A stretch of 64,000 nt of DNA from Nepenthes gracilis (taxonomy: Eukaryota > Streptophyta > Magnoliopsida > Caryophyllales > Nepenthaceae): assembly GCA_033239525.1 (NCBI GenBank), contig BSYO01000004.1:3100001-3164000 (forward strand). The letters run 5' to 3'. The position numbers were made by a program, and so were the translations under genes. Positions 13,140 to 24,788 of the stretch are shown here, piece after piece; position 1 is the first letter of the stretch; every line of letters starts with the position of its first letter. Below the pieces are notes generated by a model, which did no database searches, was not told the origin of the DNA, and saw only the letters and a list, made by a program, of their open reading frames with translations.

Positions 13140-13915
13140 AAAAATTTGACTCTGGAGAGTGGATGAACCAAATTGATGGTTGACTAACTTGGTTGACCGC
13201 ATCACTTGATCCGGAGAGCGAAACAGAGCCGAAAATATGGTTGTTCAATTTTGTTTACCAATGTGCTTGAATTTAGAGAGCAGTGTAGAATCAAAAAAGT
13301 TGCTTGACCGGATTTGGTAACCAAAGAACTGGAATCCGGAGGGCATTGCGGAGTTGAAAATCTTTGTTGACCGGTTCCGCTAACCAGAGTCCTTGAATCG
13401 GGAGAGCAGAGTGGCGATGGACATGGTGGTTAACCAGATTCGTTAACGGTCGATCTGCTTGAATCCAAAGAATAGTGCAAAGCCAAAACTTTTTTGTTGA
13501 CCGAATCCTTTAACCGGCGATGTGCTCGAATCCAAAGAGCATATCAGAGCAAAAAATCTTTGTTGACCGGATCCATTGACCGGCGAAATGCCTGAATCCA
13601 GAGAACAGTTCAGAGCCAAAAATATTTGTTGATCGAATTCGTTGACCAGCAAAGTGCTCGAATCCGGAGAGCAATTCAGATCCGAAAATCTTTGTTGATC
13701 GGATCCTTTGACAGGTGAAATGCTCAAATCTAAAGAGCAGTTCAAAATCGAAAATCTTTGTTGACTGGATCCTTTGACCAACGACGTACTCAAATCCGAA
13801 GAGCAGTTCGGAGACAGAAATCTTTGTTGACCGGATCCGTTGACCAACAAAGTGCTTGAATTCGGAGAGTAATTCAGAGCCAGAAATCTTTCTTAACTGG
13901 ATCCGTTGTGAGCCA
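13140..13915. repeat. 66-bp minisatellite array, ~12 copies
   Basis: Units contain CGAATCCAAAGAGCAGTTC, then AGAGCC(A/G)AAAATC, then TTTGTTGACCGGATCC(G/A)TTGACC. The minus-strand translation of the better-preserved half (13443-13850) repeats every 22 residues. Because 66 is divisible by three, the array keeps a frame open without being a gene. Copies at the left are more diverged than those in the middle. Confidence 0.85.
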
Positions 13916-14656
13916 TCCGAGTCTCAAGCAAGATCCAGGAGTGCATAGGGGGAAGATCTCAGGCTCGAGATCAGATCTCCTACCTGTAAGGATGCACTTC
14001 AAGAGGTCGGGAGGCGACATGCCTTAAGATAGCTAATCGTTTGAGCTATAGCAATAGGATGCACCTTACTTTCCTTAGAAGGGTTCTTCTCGTCGGGCAT
14101 TGCTGTTAGCAAGTTAGCCAATGGGACTTGGAGTGAGAAGCCCCCGGGAAGTTCAGTTGCTGAAATTGGGGATCCTTTGCCTCTTGGGTCGAGCAAATGG
14201 TTCAATATCGTGACCCCGGCTAAGCCTTAGATCCCGATCTCAGTGACTCCCTCTTCGAAGATGCCTCTTCGCTTTCTAGTGGAGTATCAGGGCTACTGGT
14301 GATGATTTGCACTGGATTTCTGTCGTTCCCGTGAAGGAAAGTCGTGACCATGAGAAGACGCGGTTATCGTCTAAGCCTTCTGGCCTTGGACGAACACGTC
14401 TGGTTGGTTGCGCTCACCCCTGCCAAGAGGAGGTCGTGACGTTGAGAAGATGAGGTTGCCAGCTAAACTTTGAAGCTATCATTACAAGACTTTTGCTAGC
14501 CTAGGTCGTCACTCGCATGTACTGTCAATGCTCAGTCCTACTTGAGGACATCGTGGCTTTCATACGTCTGGTCCTAGTTCGCCGGCCGTCGTTGACTGAT
14601 GGTACTCTCTCTTTCGGGAGAAGGTCGCCGCACGCATGCTGAAACGCCCCCAAAGG

Positions 14657-14912
14657 TTTTGAGTTCGACCTCACATGGGCTGCTCGGTGACAGGACCGAG
14701 GTTTGATTCGACAGTTTAATGGCCGCTTAGATGACTAAGGTTTAATTCAACCGCTCATGGACTGCCTGAAGGATCAGAGTTTAATTCGACCGCTCATGAG
14801 TCGCCTGAATAATCAGGGTTTAATTTGATCGCTTATGAACCGTTTGGATGACCAGGGTTTAGTTACGACCGCTTATACGCCTCCTGGATGACCATGGTTT
14901 AGTTACGAGCGG
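14657..14912. repeat. 39-bp minisatellite array, ~6 copies
   Basis: The unit is TTTAATTCGACCGCTCATGA followed by GCCTGAATGATCAGGG-like sequence, tandemly repeated with about 75-85% similarity by eye. It lies inside the 4.5-kb element and is unrelated to the 66-bp unit. Confidence 0.8.
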
Positions 14913-16255
14913 GTAAAAATTTGTCCGACTTAGAGGCAATTTAGGTCGCATGATTTTATACAATGTTATGTAATCACTCGTATAAGCAAATAATATTTTT
15001 ATCCTATTAACGGAAAGATGATTCAAGCAAATAGTATGGTATATGCAAGACTTACCTGGATTCGGCGTGAAATCATCGGCGACGCGTGAGTGCTGCTTTT
15101 GTAATCGGCTCACCGTATCGAGTGAATAGCTAACGTGTACCACTTTGGAAGTTCATCGGGACTCTTTGGTAGGTGCCTCGGCCTATAGCCCATATAATAC
15201 GTCATTGGATCCAAATTTCGAACAGATTCGAATTGACTTGATCGTTTGGATTCGAATTTATTCACTGAGTTTGGACCCTACACACCATTACAACAAACAA
15301 GAGGTCAGATGTCGGTGAAATATTATCACATCGAAAATATTTCAACGCTCAAATCAGTAATCGGCCTTTGACTTTTAAGAAGAAAAATTGAAATGAGAGT
15401 AGAGACAGAGAAAATAAGGAGTGTTTGACATGAGTGTTTGGTTTCAGATGTGAGAGGCATTCTAGTGGCTCATGAGGAACAAAGTCCATCGGCCCTATGT
15501 TCGCAAGGAACATAGAGAGAGAGAAAGCGAGACCGGGTTCTGTAAGCGTGGGAGCTTGAATGATTGTCAGAGCATTATGAAAGCTTTGGAAGAGAAGGGC
15601 GCCTCTGAAATCTGGATGATGAGTGTGTGATTACAGTAGTGAGTGTTTGTAGACTTAGAAATGAGCATGTCTTGGAGTGGAGACTCCGTGATCTTTCATA
15701 GTTGAAGTGTTAGACGACCTTCCTTGGGTAGGAAGGCGTGATCCCTATACTCTGTCGAACATCATTCCTTGGCTGGAAGGTTTGATTTCAACAATCTGTT
15801 GGGATTGCTTCCTTTCCTGGCGAGTAACAACTCATGATTGTTCACCTTCCTTCCGTATCCTGTTACCGTTAGGATTTACAGCAGGCAAAAAGAAAGAATC
15901 TGGCGCTTTCCTCGTGGGACATGCACTGAATCTGCTAGTACCCATTTCAGTGCATATTGTCTTCTGAAAAGGTGCAAAATCAAAAAAGATGACCGTTGTT
16001 GGTCGTGTATGGAGGTGTGGGCCCAATTGGGCCTGGCCCACGTGAGGCCTGCTGTAGCACATCCGGTTAACAGAAACGTTGACCGTCTCATGGAGAGTCT
16101 GTTGACCGCCTCATGGAGAGTCTGTTAACCGCCCAATTTGGCCTCTCATCCGACCAACGCCTAACGTTGACCGTCCAAGTGCGTGTATCGGCCTTTGTGA
16201 ATTTGGGTCATTTCTCTTATCAGGCCTACCCACTAAGAACGTATCCGTCAATATT

Positions 16256-17016
16256 TGTACTTGAAAAATATTTGGTATTTTTTTGATATTGAATTATTTT
16301 ATATTTCAATTTTTACAATTTGTATATTTTAATACGCGGTAGTAGATGGATGTTTTGTACGTTTTTAATTGTAATATATTGGTTATTTGGTATGATATTT
16401 TTTCGTACATATGTTTTTAAATTTGAGCAGATTTTTATATTTTTAGAGGCCGAAGGAAATATTGTTATGTCAGGTTCTCGTACTTCTTGTTGAGTTATAA
16501 TTATTATGCCAATGTTTTTGGTTTTGGTGTGATATCTCCAACTCAATTTCAACTAATTAGACTTTTAATTATCTATACATTAATATTATTTAAAAGTTAT
16601 TATTATTATTTTATAATCTACTCGTGAGAGCGTGACAATTTTAATATCGATTGCATATAAAATTTAACAAGAAAAATATTAACCAATAATATTAACTTAA
16701 TTATAATACAAAATAAAACCGAATTTAGAACCGCCAATACAGAACATGAAGAACACCGCATAATCTTCTGCCAAGAAACACAAAATTTAACAACAGATAT
16801 GAAAACCCTTGCCCCCTTATTATACAATCTGCAGCCCGCAGCCTGTAATCAAATTGGGGGAAAGCCGAAAGGACTGTGGGAAATTAAAACAAAGATCGAT
16901 TCGGCAACAAGGGTTTCAGTTTTCTTCAATCAACAGATTTTCTCCCAACCCTTTCCAAATCACTTCTTTGCTCTTATTTCCATCATCTCCTTCGGAGCAC
17001 GTCAATTCAAACAGCT
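16256..17016. other. Spacer downstream of HMGR, probably containing its 3' UTR
   Basis: The bases next to 17016 are likely the transcribed 3' untranslated end of the minus-strand HMGR gene, since 16840-17016 is less AT-rich than the rest. I could not place a polyadenylation signal with confidence. The remainder is AT-rich with no gene. Confidence 0.4.
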
Positions 17017-20000
17017 TTAGCAGCAGGCGTTGGAGACGTCCTTGCTCGATCGATTGTATTTCATGTGGCTCTTAACGAGTTGCCCAGCAGAAATTGCAGA
17101 CATGAGAGAGAGCTCACCGGCAAGAACAGAACCAGCAACAATGGCTGCCAACAGCCTTGCGTTCCTCCCTGGAGACTCCTTGTTTGCGCCCTTCACTCCC
17201 AGCAGATTAAGGCATGCAGACTGAGATGCAAGCTGGGTGCCACCACCCACTGTTCCAACCTGTAAACAGCACAGAGGAAAAAAACAGAACAGTGAGAAAA
17301 GAGGGGAAATATCAGTTTGAACGAATCCATAGCTCAAGGAAACTGTTGCAGTTAATAAGTCTGGAAGTCGACACCCTCAAGGAAGAGGGCTGTCATAGTC
17401 CCTCCAAGTGGGGGCTCCCACCTACAGCAGCAGTCACGATTAAAAATTTAATAAATGAATGGTAAGATTAAAATAGTAATTTAGCTATCAATTTTAAATT
17501 TTAAATTGTCGGATAAACTTAAATAGTGATTTATCTACCAATTTTAAATTTTAAATTGTTGGATAAACTTAAATAGTGATTTATCTACCAATTTTAAATT
17601 TTAAATTGTTGGACGGATTTGGAGCATAACACCATTCCTGAACGAGGAATAGTAATAGGAGATTTTGTTAGAACTTTGAACTCCAAACATAACCCAGTGC
17701 TGTAAAATTAAAACTAAAATCAGCCTGTGATATTTTTAATAGGACAAAAATATAACAATTTGCATAATACATAAACCTAACTGAAAAAATTTTTAATTAA
17801 AAACTAGATGATATAAATAAAATCTCTACTCACAACATAATTTATTTACAAACACTCAAATTTATAGTCCATCAAACCTAACTTAGCCAGGAAAAAAATA
17901 CCTAAAAATATTTTTGATGAACAAATAAAAATCTGAAAATGTAAAATTTTAATTTTTAAATTCATAATGTAACTGAAATCTATGTAGTTTCGTAAGTACC
18001 AAACAACTTATTAAAGCTGTACTATTCTAAAACTAAATTTGATATTGAAAAACATGAAATTGAATATAAACATTGAATATAGACCATATATATTTTAGTC
18101 GGGTTTAGGTTGAGACAGAGTAAAACCGAACCCAATAAAAACTTTTATTTTTACCTAAATTCTAATCCAAAGGCAATCAAAACTGGTGAAAACTCGTTAA
18201 CTAAGGCGAATAAATTACCTCGATAGAAGGCATGGTCACTGAGACGTGAAGGTCCTTGCCATCATTAACAGCTTCCATCATGGTGATGCAGTGAGAACTT
18301 TCCACATTCTGGGCTGGATCTTGGCCAGTGGCTATGAAGATTGCAGATACAATATTGGCAGCATGAGCATTAAAGCCACCAAGAGCTCCGGCCAAGGCGG
18401 ACCCAGTAAGGTTCTTGAGCGTGTTGAGCTCCACAAGGGAAGCCACATCAGTCTTTAGAACCTTCTTCACCACATCTTCCTTGATGACAGCCTCACAAAC
18501 CACTGACTTCCCCCTTCCTTCTATCCAATTTACTGCTGCGGGCTTCTTGTCCGAACAATAGTTGCCTGGACATTACGTTATAAGAAGGCATTTTAACGAA
18601 TTTGCTAAGAGAATGAAATAATAAGTCGAGTGACATAATTTATCCCCCGAATATGAAATTCTCATTTTGTTACCAATAAAGATCAGAAAAACGCATGGTT
18701 GATGAAATTGAACTTTCATCAGCAGAAGCAGTCTCCCAAATCACATCCAGTTGAGGCAATAAAACGAGGGAATTGTTGATGTTGTGGGTGAAGAAGCCAT
18801 TGCCCAGTTCAGCCAAGGGAAAGAAACTGTTCTGAATATTGGTTTTCAAGAAAAGATTTCAAAAACTTACCAGAAATACCGATCACATCCATGTCAGGAA
18901 AATCTTCTGTGAGAAAATCCAAGACATTCTGGACACCTTTGGACACCATGTTCATTCCCATGGCATCACCAGTGCTGCAAGAAAACCTCAGATAGAGATT
19001 CTTCCCAGCTATGGCACACTTAATTTGTTGAAGCCTTGCAAACCTGCTAGACCTGCATAAACCAAAGTAAAATAACAGCATTTTTGAGGTCAGCGGATAA
19101 TAACAGGCAGCACAAGGGACATTTACATATATATATAAAACAGCCGACATCCGCATAAGTAAACTTCACTGTCAGTTGATTTTAATCAGAAAATTTTCAC
19201 ATCAAACTAGCATCAGATCTCAGTTTGAGCAATAATCAGGAATCCAATTGCCTATCACACATCGTATAAATTATGTTTAGACGTCTAGTTGCCAGTATAA
19301 CATTGGAGACTATTCCAAAATACGATAATACTAACAATTAGAAAGAACGATTCGACTGAACAAACCTGTTGAAAATAACAGCCAATGTATCATAATTTAC
19401 AGGATTCTCCAAGAAAAACTTCAACTCAGCAGCCCTCTTCGCGGATTCAAACCTCACAACAGGGGCTCGGGTCATCCCATCTCTCAACAAAACACTGGTA
19501 GCCCCACCGGACATTAGAATGGCTTTACATCCCCTGTTAGTACTCGCCACGAGACAACCCTCCGTGGTCGCCATCGGGACCGAATACTCCCTCCCGTCCA
19601 GAAGCAACGGGCCAGCTATCCCCACGGGAATCTGAACAAACCCTACCGGCATCTCGCAACACTGCCCCAGAATCGACTCGTAATCAAATCCGTCCAACGG
19701 AAGCCCCGCAAATGGACGTCCCCGTGATTCTCTGCAACGCCTCACGCCGGATCTTTGCCGCGCGATAGCAGTCGCCGAGTTTCGATTCGAGCGAGTACGA
19801 CGGGATTGATCCGGAGACAACGGAATTCACGATTTCCTCATCGTCAATCGTAAGATCAAGCGTCGGTCGACAATCGTCGACTACCTTCGGCTTCTGAGGA
19901 TGAATCGAGTCTCTCTTGTCATCCTTCATGATTTGAATTTGTTGCACAAATCCCTGACCTTCGTCGTCAGAAGTGCCCCAGACATCGTCGTTAGATGACC

Positions 20001-20337
20001 GGACGATGAAGGACTGGACGAAATCGATCCCGAAGAACCCTAGCAAATATATGAAGGAGGCAACAAAGGTGACAATAGCGGCAATTTCGGAGAGAGAAAC
20101 GACGTGGAGAGGAATTGAATTCCGGATCTTTTCACGCCATCGCTGGAGGAGGAAATAGACAACGGAGAAGAATAGTGTGAGGAACACGCCGTTGGTGAGG
20201 TAAAGAGGGAGAGGCAAGGCGTCTGAGGCTTTCGGAGATTCAACATGCACGACGGAGGCACCGCGTTGGGGTTTTAGCGGTGGTCCGTGCTTTGCAGGTT
20301 CCTGTGAAACCTTGGATTGTCGCCGGAGGACGTCCAT
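17017..20337 (-). CDS. HMGR: 3-hydroxy-3-methylglutaryl-CoA reductase, four exons, frameshifted in exon 1
   Basis: ER membrane enzyme that reduces HMG-CoA to mevalonate with NADPH, the committed step of the cytosolic isoprenoid pathway. Exons by splice consensus and reading phase: 20337-19366, 19052-18871, 18565-18219 and 17259-17017, with GT..AG introns of 313, 305 and 959 bp. Four exons is usual for plant HMGR. Ignoring the lesion below, the product is 580 residues. It has two N-terminal membrane spans (~44-64, ~84-110), an acidic linker, HMG-CoA motifs [10 protein letters not shown] and [13 protein letters not shown] motifs DAMGMNM and GTVGGGT, catalytic Glu259, Lys341, Asp353 and His565, and the C-terminal NRSSKD site that SnRK1 phosphorylates in known plant enzymes. 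A G run at 19720-19723 is one base too long, so translation leaves frame at residue 206 and stops after 217 residues. No other lesion is seen. It is either a recent pseudogene or a base-call error. Confidence 0.93.
17471..17613. repeat. 50-bp tandem repeat in HMGR intron 3
   Basis: Nearly three copies of a 50-base unit (AATAGTGATTTATCTACCAA, then a TTTTAAATTTTAAATTG core, then TTGGATAAACTTA). The second and third are almost identical and the first differs at a few bases. Sited in the 959-bp third intron, it does not touch splice sites. Confidence 0.9.
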
Positions 20338-20426
20338 TTGGAGAAATGAGGCTCCGATGTCCGACCGGCGAGAAATTGTTCGATTGTAGGGGGGGATGAG
20401 CAGATGAACGAGGGATTATAGGGAAA

Positions 20427-20434
20427 TTTATATA
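20427..20434 (-). promoter_or_regulatory. TATA box of HMGR
   Basis: TATATAAA on the minus strand lies about 90 bases before the HMGR start codon at 20337. This spacing suits a short 5' untranslated leader of about 60 bases. It is the only good TATA match in the immediate upstream region. Confidence 0.6.
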
Positions 20435-20454
20435 GTTCGCGTGGAACCGTTGGG

Positions 20455-20460
20455 CACGTG
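20455..20460 (-). promoter_or_regulatory. G-box (CACGTG) upstream of HMGR
   Basis: A perfect palindromic CACGTG sits ~20 bases upstream of the TATA box. G-boxes are bound by plant bZIP and bHLH factors (HY5, PIF and MYC2 types), which is consistent with light or jasmonate control of mevalonate synthesis. Binding here is inferred only from the motif and its position. Confidence 0.5.
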
Positions 20461-20477
20461 CAGCGCGAAGAGCACAG

Positions 20478-20787
20478 AACGGGGGATTCTACTTCTCCCC
20501 AAGGAGAAGCAGAATTTGATCTTTCATCTTTCATTATTGGATAAAAATTCGATGATAAAAGTTTAAAAAATAAAATTATAGTATATGTAATTATTTTTAA
20601 ATTTTTTTAATAATATTAATATTTAATAAATATTAAATTAAATATTATAAATATATTTTATAAAAATATTTATTTAAATATTATTATATAAATTTTAAAT
20701 TTTTACCGTTGAATTAAAAATAATCCAATGATAAAAATAAAAAAAGCAAATCCTGGTTCTCCGAGGAGCACAACTCCGCATCGGTGT
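20478..20787. mobile_element. MITE-like inverted-repeat element in the HMGR promoter
   Basis: About 310 bp whose two ends are imperfect inverted repeats of ~70 bases. GGAGAAGCAGAATTTGATC and ATTATTGGATAAAAATTC on the left correspond to the reverse complement of the right end (GGAGAACCAGGATTTGC, ATCATTGGATTATTTTTAATTC). The centre is almost pure A/T. There is no transposase. I could not define a target duplication. The element begins ~20 bases upstream of the G-box. Confidence 0.6.
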
Positions 20788-23700
20788 AATGACAGAATAG
20801 CTACAGATTGATACGTTATAATTATGTTTATTTTATATATATATATAACTCATTTATTCATCAATTATTTATTTTATAAAATATTTATCAAATTTACGAG
20901 TATCAGAGATCATAATTGTATAATTTTATCACAATTTTCTCTTTTATTTTATTTTTATTTTAAAAATATAATTAGACATTAGAAAAATACATTTAAATTT
21001 AATTTTATATAAATAAATACATAAATTATCATAAAAATAACTAAAAAATATTTCATGAGTTTTATTATTTCAAATACCTCGTCGAGAGTTATGGATGTAT
21101 AAATAATGAATGCTAATTTTTTATGTTTATTTCAAATACTTATTAATTATTTTTTATTTATATAAAAATCTAGCTATTCTTTTCTTAGATGAAATAAAAT
21201 TTCTCTATGAGAAATTTTGTCTATATATCAACGTAAAATCAAAACCAATTTTGAGGCTGAGCTAAAAATGATAACTAAAACTAAAATTTACAATTCTACA
21301 ATCAGTTATTCCATTATTTATCTTCATTTTTTATATCTATTTATTTTTTAAAAGGTTGAAATTTATTTTTGTTTATAAAAAATTATAATTAAAAAATTAT
21401 ATATTAAAATATTATTCTAGAATTAAACATTTCAAAATTTTAAAATAATTATAATTATTCATATTTTAAAATATTCATTTAAAATAAATTTTCATTTAAA
21501 ATTATCCTTAAGAGTCCTTTCCATTGAGAGCCCACACTGTCTGCACTCTCACATGCTCTCTGCAGGATGAGGGGCCTGCACGGCGCAGGGCTTGCGCCAC
21601 ATTTTCTCGGTCATCCGAGTTAAATTTAATTTTTTTTATTTAAAAATAATAAAATAATCTATACGACCCACCCTAGACTGTTGGATTTTATAGGCGTGGC
21701 TTCCTACTTGGCTGCCAACCCTACTGCGCAGCAGCAACAATATAATATTTGTATATTTATTTAAATCTTTATTACCCAATATTTATAAAAAACTTTAGTC
21801 ACAAACTTCATCTTTATAAAAAATTAATTTATTTTATTTTATTGGTATATATAAATTAATCAAATTAAAATTATGGGTGTTGCATTAAATATGCATTAAT
21901 TTTGCAACATTAAAATTGCGGATGAATATAATTTGTTTTGATGTGAATGGAGGATGATTTGCAACTAAATTAGATGTTACGATTAATCTTTATCAAACTA
22001 AGCCTTTCAGACTGTAAATTTAACAGTTGGTTTAATTTTAATTAATATATTAATCTAAAAAATATTCATTTAAATTAGTATATTATTTATAAACATTAAA
22101 GTTATTGGGTATGTCTCAAAATAAGTCTATCCAGCTTAAAGATAAATTAAAGCTCAAGCATCATAAAGCAAAAGAGGACAATCAAGTAACGATTCTATAG
22201 GACAATAGCTAGGGCAATCAATTATGGTAGGTGGTTATCAAAATTGAAATATAATAATAAATCAGTAAATTAATTTATCTAAAAACAGTTAAAATAGTTC
22301 TCTCAATTAATAGTAAGATGGTTACACACCATGAATTACACTTCTAAACAATTGTTTTGAAGCGCCTCTCAACACATCTTACGATTTTAAAGACTTATCG
22401 AATGGATAGTAGCTCTGACTATAAATATAACTCCTCTTAAACTAATGAAAATGAGAAAAAATCTTAAGAGAGAAAAAGATACTCAAACAATCGAGTGCAT
22501 CCAAGTAGAACAAAAATCTTGTAGATTTACATTCATCTCCATCATTTTTCTATCTCAATGTTTACGCTACTTTTCCATCATTCAATTAAGGAAAACTTTT
22601 ACTAATTTAAATGTTAAATGAAATGCCAATGACAAATTCTATATACCTATTACTTTTCATTCGATTTATAATAGTGCATAAGATAAGAATTTATAAAGAC
22701 AAATATTAGACTCGGCTGATCTCTATAGTAAAAATATAAATTTTTTAATTTGTATGATAATTTAAATCTCTAAAACGTATCAAAAATAAATAATAATAAT
22801 AATATATATTTCAAAATAATATAATAAATTTAGTAAAAAGATATATGATAAAAAATAACATTTTAAGTAAAAAAATTATTCATCGATTAAAAAGACTTTA
22901 ATATTAAATTTAATCTAGGCTATAATACACCAATGAAAAATACATGAGATAATATTTGATAAAAAATAATATAATATATAGGTAAATATTAAATAACGTG
23001 GTTTCTTAAATTTTCAAACATTATTTAAAACTTCTTTATATCGTGAAAATTTAATTAAAATATGAAAGATTGAGAATGAAAAAGAATGCCTTATAATGTA
23101 GATGGTAACTTTTAAAATGATAAAAAAATTTAACCACTTTTATTAAAGGTCAATTTAAAAATACTATATAAATCAATAAGATTAAAATATTTTTAGATAT
23201 AATAATAAATCTATGTCACATTTCAAATCTTGAAATTAAAATTATTTTATATTAATTAAATTATTAGTTTAAATGATTTTAAACCAATAACTCAAAATTT
23301 TAATTATAAAATAAAATCCCAAATAGTATCGGATGTGAACTTATAAATTAATACAGAAAATTGATTCGAATTAAACTATTAATATAATTATAGAATCCAA
23401 AGGTTACCTCCATTAATGATATAAACCTAACAATATAAGAGTTCAAATTATTTGTAAAAGAAAAATATCAAAATAAAATCAGAATCATTGAAAATTATAC
23501 CTTAATTGAATAATTAGAAAGAAACCCAAAATTAATTCAGATACAAATATAATATATTATCAATTTCTAAATTATAAGAAAATTTAAATAATCAAACTAA
23601 CAATATTAACTGAATAATAATGCTTGAATTAGTCTAAAAATCTTGATATAAATCTTTGAAATAACAAAACTCCCTATTCAAATTTCAGTAAATAATTTGA

Positions 23701-24783
23701 GCCCATTAATCCGAACGGATTATATATTAAAAATAAAAATAAGTTAATTATTTAATAATATGTGAAATTTTTATAAATGAATATGTATAATCTGAAAATA
23801 TAATAGAATATGATATGATCAAATATTTATAAAATTAATAACATTCTTTCATAAATTTATTATGTAACTTTAACTGATAGTCATTTGAATAAATTATATA
23901 AATTCACAATCAAGTTTAAATTTGTATTATAATGTCAAACATATCAAATTGTATAAATATACAAAATATGCTCTACTTATACCTAAAACTTATCAACCAA
24001 GAATTAGCGAGGATCCCACCAAAAAAAAAGACTATCAAAATTCAGATTATATTATTTTTACACAATCAAATGTTATACTTTACTATTTAAGACTCGTAGA
24101 CAAATTATTATATATATAATGTTATAGATAATATCAAATATTACTTTTAACACGTTGATATTAGTTCCAAACATTGATTATTATTGTAATATATTAGAAT
24201 AAGTTATAATATATCTTTATCAAATTTCTACAATAGTCCCGTATATAATTAAATGAAAAACTTTTATACAAATATAAATATATTCTTTATATTTTATCAT
24301 ATAAAAAAAAATCTTATCTTTTAACTTATATAGAGTTTTCTGATTTATTTCTTTAAATACTTAGCATGTAACGTATCATAAGTCTTGTACGAATTTGAGT
24401 ATGTAATTTTAAAATATACAAAAGTTATATTATATAATTTACAAGTATAAACAAATTATTAATTATAAAACTTGTAAAAAATTAGTATAATTAATATAAT
24501 GTCATCACTTTATTTCAATTAATAAGTATATAGGAATAATTATGTGTAAATTCAATACACACAGAACATATATTCAAATATTTAAAACATATAGGAATAT
24601 ACATTTAAAAATCAAGAATATGTAAGAGGAATTATTGTGAAAACTCAGTTTCAAAACACAATGTACATAAAATAAGAGTATGAATTTTACAAAAAATTTA
24701 TAAAATAGAAGTACGATTATATATGTATGTAAAAAATAAATTTTTTAGTTATAAAAATATCACATATACAAATATTTAGAATA
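20788..24783. other. AT-rich intergenic DNA
   Basis: No gene is recognised. A short GC-richer patch at about 21515-21735 holds a GCACGGCGCAGGGCTTGCGCC-like palindromic word but no open frame of note. The stretch at 22900-24700 is extremely AT-rich and resembles the right end of the window (62.6-63.7 kb) in texture. Confidence 0.5.
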
Positions 24784-24788
24784 ATAAA

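Larger units (their letters stand above)
11777..16250 (-). mobile_element. 4.5-kb non-coding LTR-type element packed with minisatellites
   Basis: The block starts TGGTGCGTTCC and ends ATCCGTCA, with the exact pentamer ATATT on both sides (11772-11776 and 16251-16255). Its left end is the reverse complement of the U5 end of the nearby solo LTRs (TTGTATGGATTAGG, then TTCGATCTTC, then ACCACAAATAAGAGG), so it lies on the minus strand. A second, diverged U5-like stretch occurs near 15290-15360. It may therefore be a very long solo LTR, or a short non-autonomous element with two diverged LTRs and a repetitive interior. I see no gag or pol domain. At least five different tandem arrays fill 12.1-14.9 kb. 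Confidence 0.65.

Noticed and set aside
13443..13850. 135-codon minus-strand frame with a periodic peptide
   Set aside because: The 66-bp unit length explains the open frame. There is no start context, signal or domain, and it lies inside a non-coding mobile element.
14657..14912. Possible CRISPR-like array of 39-bp units
   Set aside because: The repeats are directly tandem with no unique spacers, they are degenerate, and this is plant nuclear DNA.
19684..20261. Frames antisense to or out of phase with HMGR exon 1
   Set aside because: They are shadows of the real coding frame and show no independent protein features.
17017..20337. Processed (retrotransposed) HMGR pseudogene
   Set aside because: Three introns with GT..AG borders in conserved positions, a TATA box and a G-box argue for a genuine locus. 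The only defect is one base.
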